Of a stretch of 64,000 nucleotides of DNA, positions 50,568-59,320 are shown in pieces. Both the position numbers and the translations under genes were made by a program. How positions within the stretch are numbered: the stretch's first letter is position 1; every line of letters starts with the position of its first letter. The DNA comes from an uncultured Butyrivibrio sp. (lineage in GTDB: Bacteria > Bacillota > Clostridia > Lachnospirales > Lachnospiraceae). The stretch lies in contig NZ_CAMVPU010000006.1 of assembly GCF_947169445.1 (NCBI RefSeq), positions 1 to 64,000 on the forward strand. Reading direction: 5' to 3'. The notes below the pieces were generated by a model. It ran no database searches, was not told the DNA's origin, and worked only from the letters and a program-made list of their open reading frames with translations.

Positions 50568-51854
50568 CTACTTAATAGCAAAGTACTCCTGTGGCACCTC
50601 TATTTCAGTAGTTCCCATATATCGTCCCGGATTGCCAAAAATATATGTGTCCTGATAAATAAGGAATACATTATCAAACTTCTCTCCCGTTTCAGCGTCA
50701 GAGTATCCGGATCCGTTCCAGTCAACTCCCGGAGAAAAAACACCATATGCTTTTGATAGATCACTTATACTGCCAAGTTTGCTATCTTCCAGGATCACAT
50801 TTTTGGCATGCTCTGCAAGGCCGGCAGAAACAGCATATCCATAGGAATAGGTCCATGTACCAAAACGTCCGCTTCCTCCGGCAGCAACCACAGCCTCTTC
50901 AACTGTCTTTGTAATCTGCTCAAAATCTCCGCTTGCACCTGTAAGATCAAGGTCCAGTGCTCCCGGATATCCCATTAAAGGAGAAGGAAGATCTGCCTCA
51001 ATGAAGTAGCCTCCATTTTCCAAAAGACTCTTTATAAGTGGCTCTGTATGAGCATCATTCGTACAAAAATACGCCGAGTTTTGGCCATACTTGGAAACCC
51101 ATTTTGGAGCATTCTCTAATATGTAGGACTGTGCTTCTGGAACTCCTACATCTGTTGTTGGATCCGGAGCTTCTTCCATGGCAAACTTCATACCAAATTC
51201 CTCACAGGCCGCCTTCATGATGGCAACCTGCCTTGAAACTGATTCATAAGACAGATGTCTTGGAAAAGACACATGTACAAAAGTATCGCATCCAAGCTCA
51301 TGAGCAGTACGAACCATAAGATAGCCCCTACTGATAAAGTCATAATTTACCACCAGATCCGCCACTTCACCTATGTCAGAGAAATCCTCATAAGCTTCTC
51401 CGGCTATGCACAGAATATCAGGGCGCTTCTCTTTGATCTGCTGAAAAGCCTCTGTGGTTCCATCCACTGCCTGATTGACTATTATTGCCTTCATATCCGG
51501 ATCATCCGAAAGCCCCACTATAATCTGCACCGTTGTATCCAGTTCTTCAGTGAAATTGTCCGGATAAATAGCAAGGGTCACCATATCCTCACCATATTTA
51601 TTCTGAAATGCCTCAGCACCTCTCCTGTCATCCTCGGACTGGGAATATGAACCTGTAACTATTCCAATGTGAAACTCAGCCTTATTCTCAGTTTCTATTG
51701 CAGCGTTCTCTATCTCACCCACATCGGCAGAAGTAGATTCATTAGCAGCGCTGTCACCGATCTTAGTCACAGAATCAGTACTACCCGAAGTGCCACAGGA
51801 AATGACCGATAACGCCAATAATGATGTTAGTGCAACGCTCATAAGTTTCTTCAT
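50568..51854 (-). CDS. DUF3798 lipoprotein, periplasmic-binding type
   Basis: 428 residues. Lipoprotein signal ends SVISCG. The mature part has a type I binding-protein fold: FHIGIVTGSYSQSEDDRRG, AIIVNQAVDGTTEAF and GAVDL-like GALDLDLTG. It matches DUF3798, whose ligand is not known. No transporter gene is nearby and it sits between two membrane kinases, so a role as ligand receptor for one of them is likely (inference). GGAGGTACAGC precedes the ATG. Confidence 0.85.
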   Translation of the reverse strand: MKKLMSVALTSLLALSVISCGTSGSTDSVTKIGDSAANESTSADVGEIENAAIETENKAEFHIGIVTGSYSQSEDDRRGAEAFQNKYGEDMVTLAIYPDNFTEELDTTVQIIVGLSDDPDMKAIIVNQAVDGTTEAFQQIKEKRPDILCIAGEAYEDFSDIGEVADLVVNYDFISRGYLMVRTAHELGCDTFVHVSFPRHLSYESVSRQVAIMKAACEEFGMKFAMEEAPDPTTDVGVPEAQSYILENAPKWVSKYGQNSAYFCTNDAHTEPLIKSLLENGGYFIEADLPSPLMGYPGALDLDLTGASGDFEQITKTVEEAVVAAGGSGRFGTWTYSYGYAVSAGLAEHAKNVILEDSKLGSISDLSKAYGVFSPGVDWNGSGYSDAETGEKFDNVFLIYQDTYIFGNPGRYMGTTEIEVPQEYFAIK

Positions 51855-51869
51855 TGCTGTACCTCCATT

Positions 51870-54362
51870 TCAGGTGATATGCATTATACCCACAGGTTCA
51901 TGTTTTTCCAGATACTTATCTCTGGCTTTTTCTCCCACCACACATACGCATTTATATATCCCATCAAGCCTCTCTTTTTCAGCCTTCAGCTTGTCCGAAT
52001 CATTCCCCCATACCAGCATTGTCGGAAGTTCATCATCAGCAGTATGTACAAGCTGTTTTTCCTTTGGAATATACTGCTTCAATACTTTTTCAAGAGCATC
52101 ATATTTAACAGGCTTGGAGACATAATCAGTGAATCCTTTCTGAATATAGTTTTCCCGCGCCCCAATGATAGCATCAGCTGTAAGTGCCACCACCGGAGTT
52201 CCGTCAAGGATTTTTAGCCTCATCATTTCAGAAAGTGTTTCTTCTCCACTCATTCCCGGCATCATCTGATCCAGCAAAATGCAGTCAAACCTTTTTTCCC
52301 TTACAGCCTCAATACACTTTTGTCCTGAATTAACCAATGTAACTTTTATCTTGGTATCTGACAAAAGTCCCTCCATAACCTCCAGGTTCATGACATTGTC
52401 ATCCACTACAAGAACTGTTGCTGAAGGTGCATAAAGCTCCACTTCATCCGTTTCAATATTGTCCAGATAGTTCTTTACCGCTTGGGAAAAATCTCCTATT
52501 GGCTGGGCATTTACAACCTTTTGAGGAATAGTTATCTCAAAAGTGCTTCCGGTGCCATATTCACTGTCAAGGCGGATGTTTCCATCCATCATTTCCAGCA
52601 ATCTGTAAGTTATGTGAAGTCCCAACCCAGTACCTTCAATACTTCTGTTTTTCTTTTCCTCAAGCCTCTGAAAGCTCTTGAATAGCTTCTCCTTATCTTC
52701 CTCCCGGATTCCCATTCCCGTATCGGATACCTTGACGAAAAGTTCCACGAAATGTCCCGTATTCTGACGTTTTGCCTCTACAGACACATCAACATGCCCT
52801 TCCTGAGTGTACTTTATGGCATTGTTGATTATATTCAGCATCACCTGCCGGATCCTTATCTCATCGCCATAGAGCATTGAAGGAATTTCCCCTGACACAT
52901 TGTAGTTAAATTCAAGTCCCTTCTTCTGTGCCCTTGGCCTTGTCATTATCAGAACATCATTCAGAACGGAAGCCACGTCATATTCCACCGGAATGATCTC
53001 GAAGTTTCCGGACTCGATTTTAGAAAGATCCAGAATGTCATTTATTATGGATAAAAGAGTATTCCCTGCACTCTTAATCTCCAGCGCATATTTCTTTATG
53101 TTACTCTGGGCTGCTTCTCTAATGATCATCTCATCCATTCCAAGGATTCCATTAAGAGGTGTCCTGATCTCATGGGACATATTGGCAAGAAAATCGTCTT
53201 TCGCCTTATTGATGTGAAGCAGTTCGTTAGATTCGAGCCTTATTCCAATTATCTGTTTGATAGTGTGAATGATGGAGCAGAGCATGAAACCAAAGAGGCC
53301 CAGAGACATAAACAGGCCTGAAAACACTCCGTCATGAGCAAACTGATACGCGAGAATCTGAACTACAGCAGCGATGGCCAGAACGCCGAAGCCTGCTGCC
53401 ACAAATATATAGGATTCTATCAGGTGTTTTTTCAAATCCAAAATAACCGTAACGAAGATCACACTTATTCCGATAAGTGCGCATACGGCAGAGAAAATAA
53501 AGCTGTCTGCCAGCGGTACCTTACCTGAAATAAACAGCGTAATGCAAAAGACAAAATTAGCAATCTCAAGAATACTTACTGCTGTGATAGCTTTGTGGTA
53601 TCTGCCATTTTGAAGTGAATTAATAAAGACCAGATATGGAAGTGGCATGATCATTACCATGAGAAATGGTACGTCTGACATCACTGAAATATTACTGGTA
53701 TAAAACTGCCGAAAGACAGAATTAGACAACACCCAGCAGGCCCCAAGAATGGCGCCGATTGAAAGGTGCTCAAGTTCAAGATATTTTCCATAAAGAAACT
53801 TGTATGCCAAAGCAGCAACAAGACAAATAAGACCTATGATAATAAGGATAAGCCCCACAAAAAGCTCAAGGCCATAAAGTTTAAACAGATGCCCCAACAC
53901 GCCTATTCTGGTGCCTATATAAACCTCATAAACTACTCCATAGTTATACTCGTAGCTGACTAATAGTTCTTTTCCAGCATCCTCCGGCTTAAGAGAAACA
54001 AATACGTACTTTTCAGCTGATCTGTCACCCAAATAGCCATAGTACTCTGAAGCAACCTCTTCCCGCAGTTGTCCATCGATGTAAATCTTCATATCCATGC
54101 CTCTAAAGCACAATGCATCATAATCCACATCTAACTTTTCAGGAAGTGTAGTTTGTAGCAAAACATCCCCATCAGCTTTTCCCGGAACCTCAAAAGGCAC
54201 CTTGCTTCCATCTTCCCTGACAAGCATCCACTTATCAGCCGGTAGTTCATCGCATACTATCCCGGATATCAGGGCATTTCGCGGCATTACTAATTCGCCG
54301 ATGAGAATATAACCAAACACAATTATCAGAATTACTGTAAGGATTGTTCTAATCTTATTCAA
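51870..54362 (-). CDS. Hybrid sensor histidine kinase, 7TM type
   Basis: 830 residues. TTG start, forced because no other start lies between the Hpt stop and the first membrane helix. Helix at about 7-27, extracellular beta domain (28-155), seven membrane segments (about 165-370), HisKA with DFLANMSHEIRTPLNGIL, ATPase motifs, REC at about 640-760 with Asp in CILLDQMMPGMSG, and a C-terminal tail (PTMLVWGNDSDKL). Kinase core and tail are clearly paralogous to the 48141 kinase; the sensor halves are unrelated. 17 bases after the Hpt gene. Confidence 0.88.
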   Translation of the reverse strand: MNKIRTILTVILIIVFGYILIGELVMPRNALISGIVCDELPADKWMLVREDGSKVPFEVPGKADGDVLLQTTLPEKLDVDYDALCFRGMDMKIYIDGQLREEVASEYYGYLGDRSAEKYVFVSLKPEDAGKELLVSYEYNYGVVYEVYIGTRIGVLGHLFKLYGLELFVGLILIIIGLICLVAALAYKFLYGKYLELEHLSIGAILGACWVLSNSVFRQFYTSNISVMSDVPFLMVMIMPLPYLVFINSLQNGRYHKAITAVSILEIANFVFCITLFISGKVPLADSFIFSAVCALIGISVIFVTVILDLKKHLIESYIFVAAGFGVLAIAAVVQILAYQFAHDGVFSGLFMSLGLFGFMLCSIIHTIKQIIGIRLESNELLHINKAKDDFLANMSHEIRTPLNGILGMDEMIIREAAQSNIKKYALEIKSAGNTLLSIINDILDLSKIESGNFEIIPVEYDVASVLNDVLIMTRPRAQKKGLEFNYNVSGEIPSMLYGDEIRIRQVMLNIINNAIKYTQEGHVDVSVEAKRQNTGHFVELFVKVSDTGMGIREEDKEKLFKSFQRLEEKKNRSIEGTGLGLHITYRLLEMMDGNIRLDSEYGTGSTFEITIPQKVVNAQPIGDFSQAVKNYLDNIETDEVELYAPSATVLVVDDNVMNLEVMEGLLSDTKIKVTLVNSGQKCIEAVREKRFDCILLDQMMPGMSGEETLSEMMRLKILDGTPVVALTADAIIGARENYIQKGFTDYVSKPVKYDALEKVLKQYIPKEKQLVHTADDELPTMLVWGNDSDKLKAEKERLDGIYKCVCVVGEKARDKYLEKHEPVGIMHIT

Positions 54363-54379
54363 ATTACTTACCCATTCAT

Positions 54380-54988
54380 TTACTCTATGGCAGGGATGAT
54401 CTCCCTTACAAGGTCCGCAGCTTCATCGTACATAAAGTCTGAAATGTAGTTCTTTGCCTGCTTTAGCTTATCCTTCTGGGTTGGTCTGAAAGGATATCCC
54501 GAAAGCTTTTGGGAAAGCTCAAGAGCCTCATCTGCTTCAAAATCATCAAGGGCAGCAAGGAGCTTATCCGCTGTTTCTTTTGCTTCCTGTGCAGAAATCT
54601 CATCAGCAGCCTTTACCTCCCCCATCTGAGAAATTGGTTTTAACTTTTCGATAAGAGCTGCATAATCATCAAGCACCTTTTGGGTAATGCTTTGGATAGT
54701 CGGTATGTCATTTTCCCTGCCGGCATTTTCCAGAGCTTCAAAGGCTTTGCCAAGCTCCATGGCACCTATCATTTTGGAATTGCTCTTTAAGGCGTGTACC
54801 GTTATGGTGTAGTTCTCATAGTCTTCAGATTCAAGAAATTCCTGCACCTTCTCCCGGTTCTTTTCATAGTTGTTATAAAAACGCGAAAGTGCAGAAAAAT
54901 ACTTTTCTGCACTCCCCGTAAACTCGCACCCCTGCTTAACATCAAGTCCTATGTCCTCAACCCACTTTGTATTTAGTTCCATAAGCAT
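54380..54988 (-). CDS. Hpt domain phosphotransfer protein
   Basis: 202 residues. Hpt domain at about 20-115 with phosphorylatable His in TVHALKSNSKMIGAM. The C-terminal 80 residues are helical and rich in Ala/Glu/Asp. Its ATG overlaps the upstream stop (TAATG), so it is coupled to the receiver gene. It can pass phosphate from the two hybrid kinases to the receiver protein. Confidence 0.88.
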   Translation of the reverse strand: MLMELNTKWVEDIGLDVKQGCEFTGSAEKYFSALSRFYNNYEKNREKVQEFLESEDYENYTITVHALKSNSKMIGAMELGKAFEALENAGRENDIPTIQSITQKVLDDYAALIEKLKPISQMGEVKAADEISAQEAKETADKLLAALDDFEADEALELSQKLSGYPFRPTQKDKLKQAKNYISDFMYDEAADLVREIIPAIE

Positions 54989-55797
54989 TACCCCAATAAG
55001 TCTATGATCTTAGCCACCAGTTTCGATTTCTTTGCTGGCTTGACTATGTATCCCTGCGGCCTAAGCTCAGTAAGTATCCTTAGTACAGCAGTTTTCTCTG
55101 TAGTACCTGTAAGGAAAACAACAGGTATGGATGCATATTCATCCACAGTTCTTATCCTTCGAAGCACTTCTGTCCCATCCATCTTAGGCATCATGTAATC
55201 CAAAAGAATTAGGTCTGGCTTTTTTTTGGTAAGAAACTTAAGCGCCGCATCCCCTGATTTGACCGGAGTAACATCATAAAACTCATCCAGCTGGTCCTTT
55301 ATAGTTATAAGCTGCTCTGAGTCATCATCCACTACCAGAATATGTTTTCTCTTCCTGCCTCCATTAGGATTGTCATTATGATATTCCTTAAAGGCTGTCT
55401 GTATCACATCATTTCCGTTCTTTATAGCCTCTTCCATCTCTGATAGTTTCGCGTAAAGAGCCATAAGAGAGACAGGCCTCTTTAGGAAAAGAACCTTTGA
55501 CAAAGCGGAATTATTGATGAAAACCTTCTCATCTTCCTCATTGGTGACCACTATAATAGGACAACCGCCGCGTTTGGATAGATCAGCAAGCACATCATAC
55601 CCCTTAACAGACTGAGAAGTCTCATCTCCAAGGCAAAGAATAATAACCCTAGGCAGTTCGGTCAAAGCGGTATCAAACAGCGCAGCTTTGCTAGGCGGAC
55701 ATTTCACAGTAAGATATCCCCTATCCAGCTCTAAATGCTCGCACACATCTCTTATAACATTTTTGTTTTTGCCTGAAACAAGAACCTTAAATTTCAT
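54988..55797 (-). CDS. Two-receiver response regulator
   Basis: 269 residues. The N-terminal domain (1-125) has the receiver fold but lacks the acidic pair and phosphoacceptor (VIILCLGDETSQ in place). The C-terminal domain (about 150-269) is a complete receiver: VVDDDSEQL, LILLDYMMPKMDG, VFLTGTT and IVKPAKK. No output domain, so it acts by protein contact or as a phosphate sink. Starts three bases after the DUF3021 gene stop. Confidence 0.88.
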   Translation of the reverse strand: MKFKVLVSGKNKNVIRDVCEHLELDRGYLTVKCPPSKAALFDTALTELPRVIILCLGDETSQSVKGYDVLADLSKRGGCPIIVVTNEEDEKVFINNSALSKVLFLKRPVSLMALYAKLSEMEEAIKNGNDVIQTAFKEYHNDNPNGGRKRKHILVVDDDSEQLITIKDQLDEFYDVTPVKSGDAALKFLTKKKPDLILLDYMMPKMDGTEVLRRIRTVDEYASIPVVFLTGTTEKTAVLRILTELRPQGYIVKPAKKSKLVAKIIDLLG

Positions 55798-55800
55798 AGG

Positions 55801-56211
55801 CTATCTCTCCTGCATTTCTTTTAGCTGCTCATTCATTTTCCTGATTGTTCTCTTCCAAAGGAAACTTTCAAACAGCCATATTGCTACGTATATGATCGTC
55901 ATTCCTGCCAGGAATACAACCATTTCAAGAATAGAAGAAACCCAGCCAAGAACTGTGGCAACAATTATAAAATCCAGCATAACAAGAATGTAGTGAGTGG
56001 CTGTTGCCTTTAGTAGTCCCCAGCTCTCAATGTCATATGCTACGGAACCTCCCATAGCGATCAGTCCTAAGATTCCCGACATTATAAGATGTACAACAAA
56101 GGCCGTTCCTGAATAATCACGAAAATTCAAAAACCAGAAAAACAGTCCAATGAATATCCCAATAATAAAACCAATAAGAGATTTGATAATGAATTTATTT
56201 CTCAGTTCCAT
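55801..56211 (-). CDS. DUF3021 membrane protein
   Basis: 136 residues from MELRNKFIIKSL, placed by GGGAGAAGGAT; a GTG six codons earlier lies within the ribosome-site region. Four membrane segments and a basic tail. DUF3021 genes nearly always accompany LytTR regulators, as here, and are thought to inhibit or sense for them. The spacer from the LytTR gene contains a family hairpin. Confidence 0.88.
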   Translation of the reverse strand: MELRNKFIIKSLIGFIIGIFIGLFFWFLNFRDYSGTAFVVHLIMSGILGLIAMGGSVAYDIESWGLLKATATHYILVMLDFIIVATVLGWVSSILEMVVFLAGMTIIYVAIWLFESFLWKRTIRKMNEQLKEMQER

Positions 56212-56221
56212 ATCCTTCTCC

Positions 56222-56273
56222 CTGTTCACTTACTCTCGAAACCCACAGTAAATGCGTGTTTCCGTATTTCTAT
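56222..56273 (-). repeat. One-hairpin repeat in the LytTR-DUF3021 spacer
   Basis: On the minus strand GAAACACGCA, loop TTTAC, TGTGGGTTTC, then GAGAGTAAGTGAACAG. The hairpin resembles that at 21235-21259, and the closing GTGAACAG matches the right end of the 145-bp copies, so this could be an internally deleted copy. It lies directly after the LytTR stop. Confidence 0.6.
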
Positions 56274-56765
56274 CTAAGAATCCACTTCCTTTTGCGCTTC
56301 TTCATTGGCTTTAATTTTGGACTTAATGTCTTTTACCCTGCTCCTTGAAGCCCAGGTTTTCACACCGCATTCAAGCTCAACTCCCACGGTTCCCACTGCG
56401 TTAAAATCAAAGCACTTCACTTTGTACAGGTTTATTATTTCAGATTGAGAAATACGAAGAAATCTCAGTTCATTTAACTCATTTTCAAGACCTGAAAGGG
56501 TCTTTTTAACGGTATATAACCCATCCGCCGTCTGAACTATTACCTTGCGTCCTTCCACGTAGGCCCTTACTATATCCTTCTGGGACACAAAAATCAGCTT
56601 GGAGTCCTGATAGGCTGCAATTTGCGGAAAGTCAGAATCAGATGCATTTTCAATAGCATAGATTATATTCTCTACCTGCCTGGTGTTAGCCCTTGACCTG
56701 ATAGTAACCTTCGGATCTATGTATTTTTCATCGAGAACAACCTCGATATCCACCATATTCTTCAT
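56274..56765 (-). CDS. LytTR-family DNA-binding regulator
   Basis: 163 residues from MKNMVDIEVVLDEK, with GGAG six bases before the ATG. The N-terminal 55 residues resemble the DUF-type dimer region of stand-alone LytTR proteins; the C-terminal LytTR domain (about 60-155) contains FLRISQSEIINLYKV and GVELECG. No receiver domain. Heads the seven-gene operon and probably controls it. A TTACCA and TGGTAAAAT pair upstream on the minus strand gives a plausible promoter. Confidence 0.85.
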   Translation of the reverse strand: MKNMVDIEVVLDEKYIDPKVTIRSRANTRQVENIIYAIENASDSDFPQIAAYQDSKLIFVSQKDIVRAYVEGRKVIVQTADGLYTVKKTLSGLENELNELRFLRISQSEIINLYKVKCFDFNAVGTVGVELECGVKTWASRSRVKDIKSKIKANEEAQKEVDS

Positions 56766-56880
56766 CTTGTTCTCCAACCGGAAAGGATAGTTATAAACAT
56801 TTTACCATAATATTCTTCTCTGGTAATCGTAATGTTTATTTGGTTGTTTTTTATGATTATTCCGCTTTTCTCAAACTGTG

Positions 56881-56918
56881 CTATGAATTCATAAAAAAAA
56901 TGGTAAAATGATTCATAG
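56881..56918 (+). promoter_or_regulatory. Inverted repeat framing the -10 box of the DUF4430 gene
   Basis: CTATGAAT and ATTCATAG (8 bp) lie at 56881-56888 and 56911-56918, on either side of an extended -10 TGGTAAAAT (56901-56909). ATGAATTCAT inside the left arm is itself a palindrome. The layout fits an operator, possibly for the divergent LytTR regulator. Confidence 0.4.
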
Positions 56919-56983
56919 TTCTAATAAATTTACTATCAGGTGTTTGCAAAACGCCTAAAACTTTTGTTTTAAGGGAGGAAATT

Positions 56984-57400
56984 ATGAAAAAAGAAACTAA
57001 AAAAATAGTTATTGGAGCCGTTTGCCTTGTTGTACTCATTGCTTTATTTGCATTTATCTACAACAAGTTCAGCGCAAAGCCAACAGTCGGAGCTAAGAAC
57101 ATCACATTGGAAGTAGTAAACAGTAACGGGGAAACAACAAGCTATACTCTTGATACAGATGCCGAGTTTCTTCGCCAGGCCATGGATGAACTGGAAGCTC
57201 AGGGCTTTACCTATGAAGGCACAGAGAGTGAATATGGAATCATGATCGAGTCCATCAACGGAGAACAGGCAATCTACGCTACAGATAATGCTTACTGGTC
57301 ACTTTATGTTAACGATGAATACGGTCAGTACGGTGCTGATTCACAGCCTGTGACAGATGGTGACAAGTATACCTGGAAATATGAAGTAGCTTCATTCTGA
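56984..57400 (+). CDS. DUF4430 extracellular protein
   Basis: 138 residues: one membrane helix or uncleaved signal at about 9-28, then a DUF4430 domain with FLRQAMDELEAQGFTYEG, YWSLYVNDEYGQYGAD and VTDGDKYTWKYE. DUF4430 is related to the C-terminal domain of transcobalamin and intrinsic factor and often stands beside ECF transporter genes. GGGAGGAAATT precedes the ATG; the ECF S gene starts eight bases after the stop. Confidence 0.88.
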   Translation: MKKETKKIVIGAVCLVVLIALFAFIYNKFSAKPTVGAKNITLEVVNSNGETTSYTLDTDAEFLRQAMDELEAQGFTYEGTESEYGIMIESINGEQAIYATDNAYWSLYVNDEYGQYGADSQPVTDGDKYTWKYEVASF

Positions 57401-57407
57401 TAAATAG

Positions 57408-57947
57408 ATGAACAAACACACCTTTAATTTAACGGTAAAAGATATAGCTCAGATCGGACTGATGGTGGCAATCATAGAAGTAAGCAAGGCAGCTCTTGCT
57501 TTTCTTCCAAATATAGAGCTAACCAGCTTCTGGCTAATAATGTTTACTTTGTTCTTTGGTTGGAAGATTGTAGTTGTTGTGCCGGTCTTCATACTTATAG
57601 AGGGTAGTATTTACGGCATGAATCTGTGGTGGATCATGTATCTGTACGCATGGCCGCTTCTGGTTCTGATCGTGTGGCTGCTTAGAAAGAATGATTCAGC
57701 TTTGTTCTGGGCAATTGTGTCAGGCCTGTTCGGTCTATGCTTTGGTGCGCTGTGCTCCATTCCATACTTTGTAATAGGATGGGGTAGTGGCAGCTTCCTA
57801 AGTGGTCTGCGAACAGGCTTTATGTGGTGGATCTCAGGAATTCCCTGGGACTTTGTACACTGCGGCGGCAACTTCACGCTGATGCTGGTACTCTACCACC
57901 CCATCCGAGCAGCCATGAAAAAGATGCAGCAATCAGGGGTTGTGTGA
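57408..57947 (+). CDS. ECF transporter S component
   Basis: 179 residues with five to six membrane segments. Begins VKDIAQIGLMVAIIEVSKAAL, the N-terminal helix that docks to EcfT, and ends in a Gly-rich GGNFTLMLVLYHP segment typical of S subunits. Captures a vitamin or cofactor; the shared ATPases and EcfT are not in the window. Linked with DUF4430, which hints at a corrinoid-like ligand, but no cobalamin riboswitch is seen upstream. Confidence 0.85.
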   Translation: MNKHTFNLTVKDIAQIGLMVAIIEVSKAALAFLPNIELTSFWLIMFTLFFGWKIVVVVPVFILIEGSIYGMNLWWIMYLYAWPLLVLIVWLLRKNDSALFWAIVSGLFGLCFGALCSIPYFVIGWGSGSFLSGLRTGFMWWISGIPWDFVHCGGNFTLMLVLYHPIRAAMKKMQQSGVV

Positions 57948-57956
57948 TATTTTCCA

Positions 57957-57986
57957 GACGGTAAATTTGCTTGTTTTTTTACCATC
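57957..57986 (+). terminator. Terminator-like hairpin after the ECF S gene
   Basis: GACGGTAAA and TTTACCATC pair except one position, with a T run inside the right arm. Ten bases after the stop codon. Confidence 0.55.
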
Positions 57987-58066
57987 TATTCCCAATAATG
58001 TGTTTCTTAACAGTACATCTATCTTTTAAATGTCTTCTAGCTTAGCAAATGATTAGTTATTAATTG

Positions 58067-59284
58067 TCATGACAACACAATGTTTCGAAGTCTGCGAGTT
58101 AAATGCCCTGTACCGTAGTCGCGCATCTGTGTCATCATAAGAAGGGTAGTGTTTATTTCGGGATCATTCATGAAGTATGCTCCGAGCCAGCCGTCCCATC
58201 CATATTCACCCTTGTGACCGATAATGAGCGCTTTGGAAGGATCTGTCATGATACGCATCAGGTTGCTGTAAGTGTGACCTTCAAGACCATACCAGTTGTC
58301 GAAAGCGTGCTGAGGACCATCCATTACTGCGGACTGAGTCATAAAGCGTACAGTCTCAGGAGTAAGGATTTCTTTTCCCTTGTAGATTCCGTTATTCATA
58401 AGCATTTGAGCAAAATGGGAATAATCATCAAGTGTTGAGAAAAGACCTGCTCCGCCTGATTCAAAGGCATTTCTGTTTCCATCATGTCTGATTATAAGGT
58501 GATCTCCACCAAACTCTGTAAACTCACCATTTCTAACTTCATATACCTGTGACAGGCGAGATTTTTTCTCCTCTGGAACATAAAAATCTGTATCCACCAT
58601 TTCCAGCGGATCAAATAATCTCTCCTTTAAGAATTCACCAAATCTCTGTCCGGTAGCTTTTTCGATAACTGCGCCAAGCACATCAGCACTGGTGCCATAC
58701 TGGAACTGAGTGCCGGGAATGAACTGGAGCGGGAATTTGCCAATTTCCTGAGCAAACTCCATTGTAGTAATCTGGTAATTTTTCTCAGCTGTGGAATCAT
58801 TTCTATTATCTGAAGGCTTATTCTCGTATGGATACTTTAAACGCTTAATAGCATCCACAAATAGAAGTGATGTGGCCTTCTCTGCCTCTGTATTAATACC
58901 CGGATATACGAGTCCAGAAGTCATATTGAGAAGATCAATAATGCGGACCTTCCTGTCATCCGGAAGCTTCTGAACTTTACCATCGATAATGCAGGTCTGC
59001 TCTTTAAAACTATCAATAAAATTAGCCACAGGCTCATTCAGGTCAAAAATACCATCCTGCATCAGCAGCATTGCAGCAGCTGCAGTAATTGGCTTGGACT
59101 GTGAATAAAGGTGGCAGATAGTGTCGCGGTTCATTGGAATATCGCAGTCAATATTGGCATGTCCGCTCTGGGCATAAAAGGTTTCTTTTCCATCCTGTAT
59201 AACAAGAAGATTTACACCTGCAACTTCTTTGTTTGCAACAGCCTTGTCCATAGCTGCCTGTATTAGTTTTTGCTTATCTCTCAT
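58067..59284 (-). CDS. Serine hydrolase, class C beta-lactamase family
   Basis: 405 residues. Nucleophile Ser61 in YSQSKPITAA (SxxK with Lys64), and a Tyr-based second motif in FQYGTSADVLG. The third motif is HKGEYGWDGWLGAYF in place of KTG. No signal peptide, so a cytoplasmic esterase or peptidase (EstB-like) is more likely than a resistance enzyme. GAGGGGACAATC precedes the ATG; followed upstream by a U32-like gene in the same direction. Confidence 0.88.
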   Translation of the reverse strand: MRDKQKLIQAAMDKAVANKEVAGVNLLVIQDGKETFYAQSGHANIDCDIPMNRDTICHLYSQSKPITAAAAMLLMQDGIFDLNEPVANFIDSFKEQTCIIDGKVQKLPDDRKVRIIDLLNMTSGLVYPGINTEAEKATSLLFVDAIKRLKYPYENKPSDNRNDSTAEKNYQITTMEFAQEIGKFPLQFIPGTQFQYGTSADVLGAVIEKATGQRFGEFLKERLFDPLEMVDTDFYVPEEKKSRLSQVYEVRNGEFTEFGGDHLIIRHDGNRNAFESGGAGLFSTLDDYSHFAQMLMNNGIYKGKEILTPETVRFMTQSAVMDGPQHAFDNWYGLEGHTYSNLMRIMTDPSKALIIGHKGEYGWDGWLGAYFMNDPEINTTLLMMTQMRDYGTGHLTRRLRNIVLS

Positions 59285-59320
59285 GATTGTCCCCTCTAAA
59301 TTGTTATAAATATTGAAGTA

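Noticed and set aside
56919..56983. Cobalamin or other vitamin riboswitch before the ECF gene pair
   Set aside because: The leader is about 65 bases with one small AGGTGTTT/AAACGCCT hairpin and lacks the conserved B12-box.
58067..59284. Antibiotic-resistance beta-lactamase
   Set aside because: SxxK is present, but there is no signal peptide and the third motif is atypical; an intracellular esterase-type enzyme fits better.
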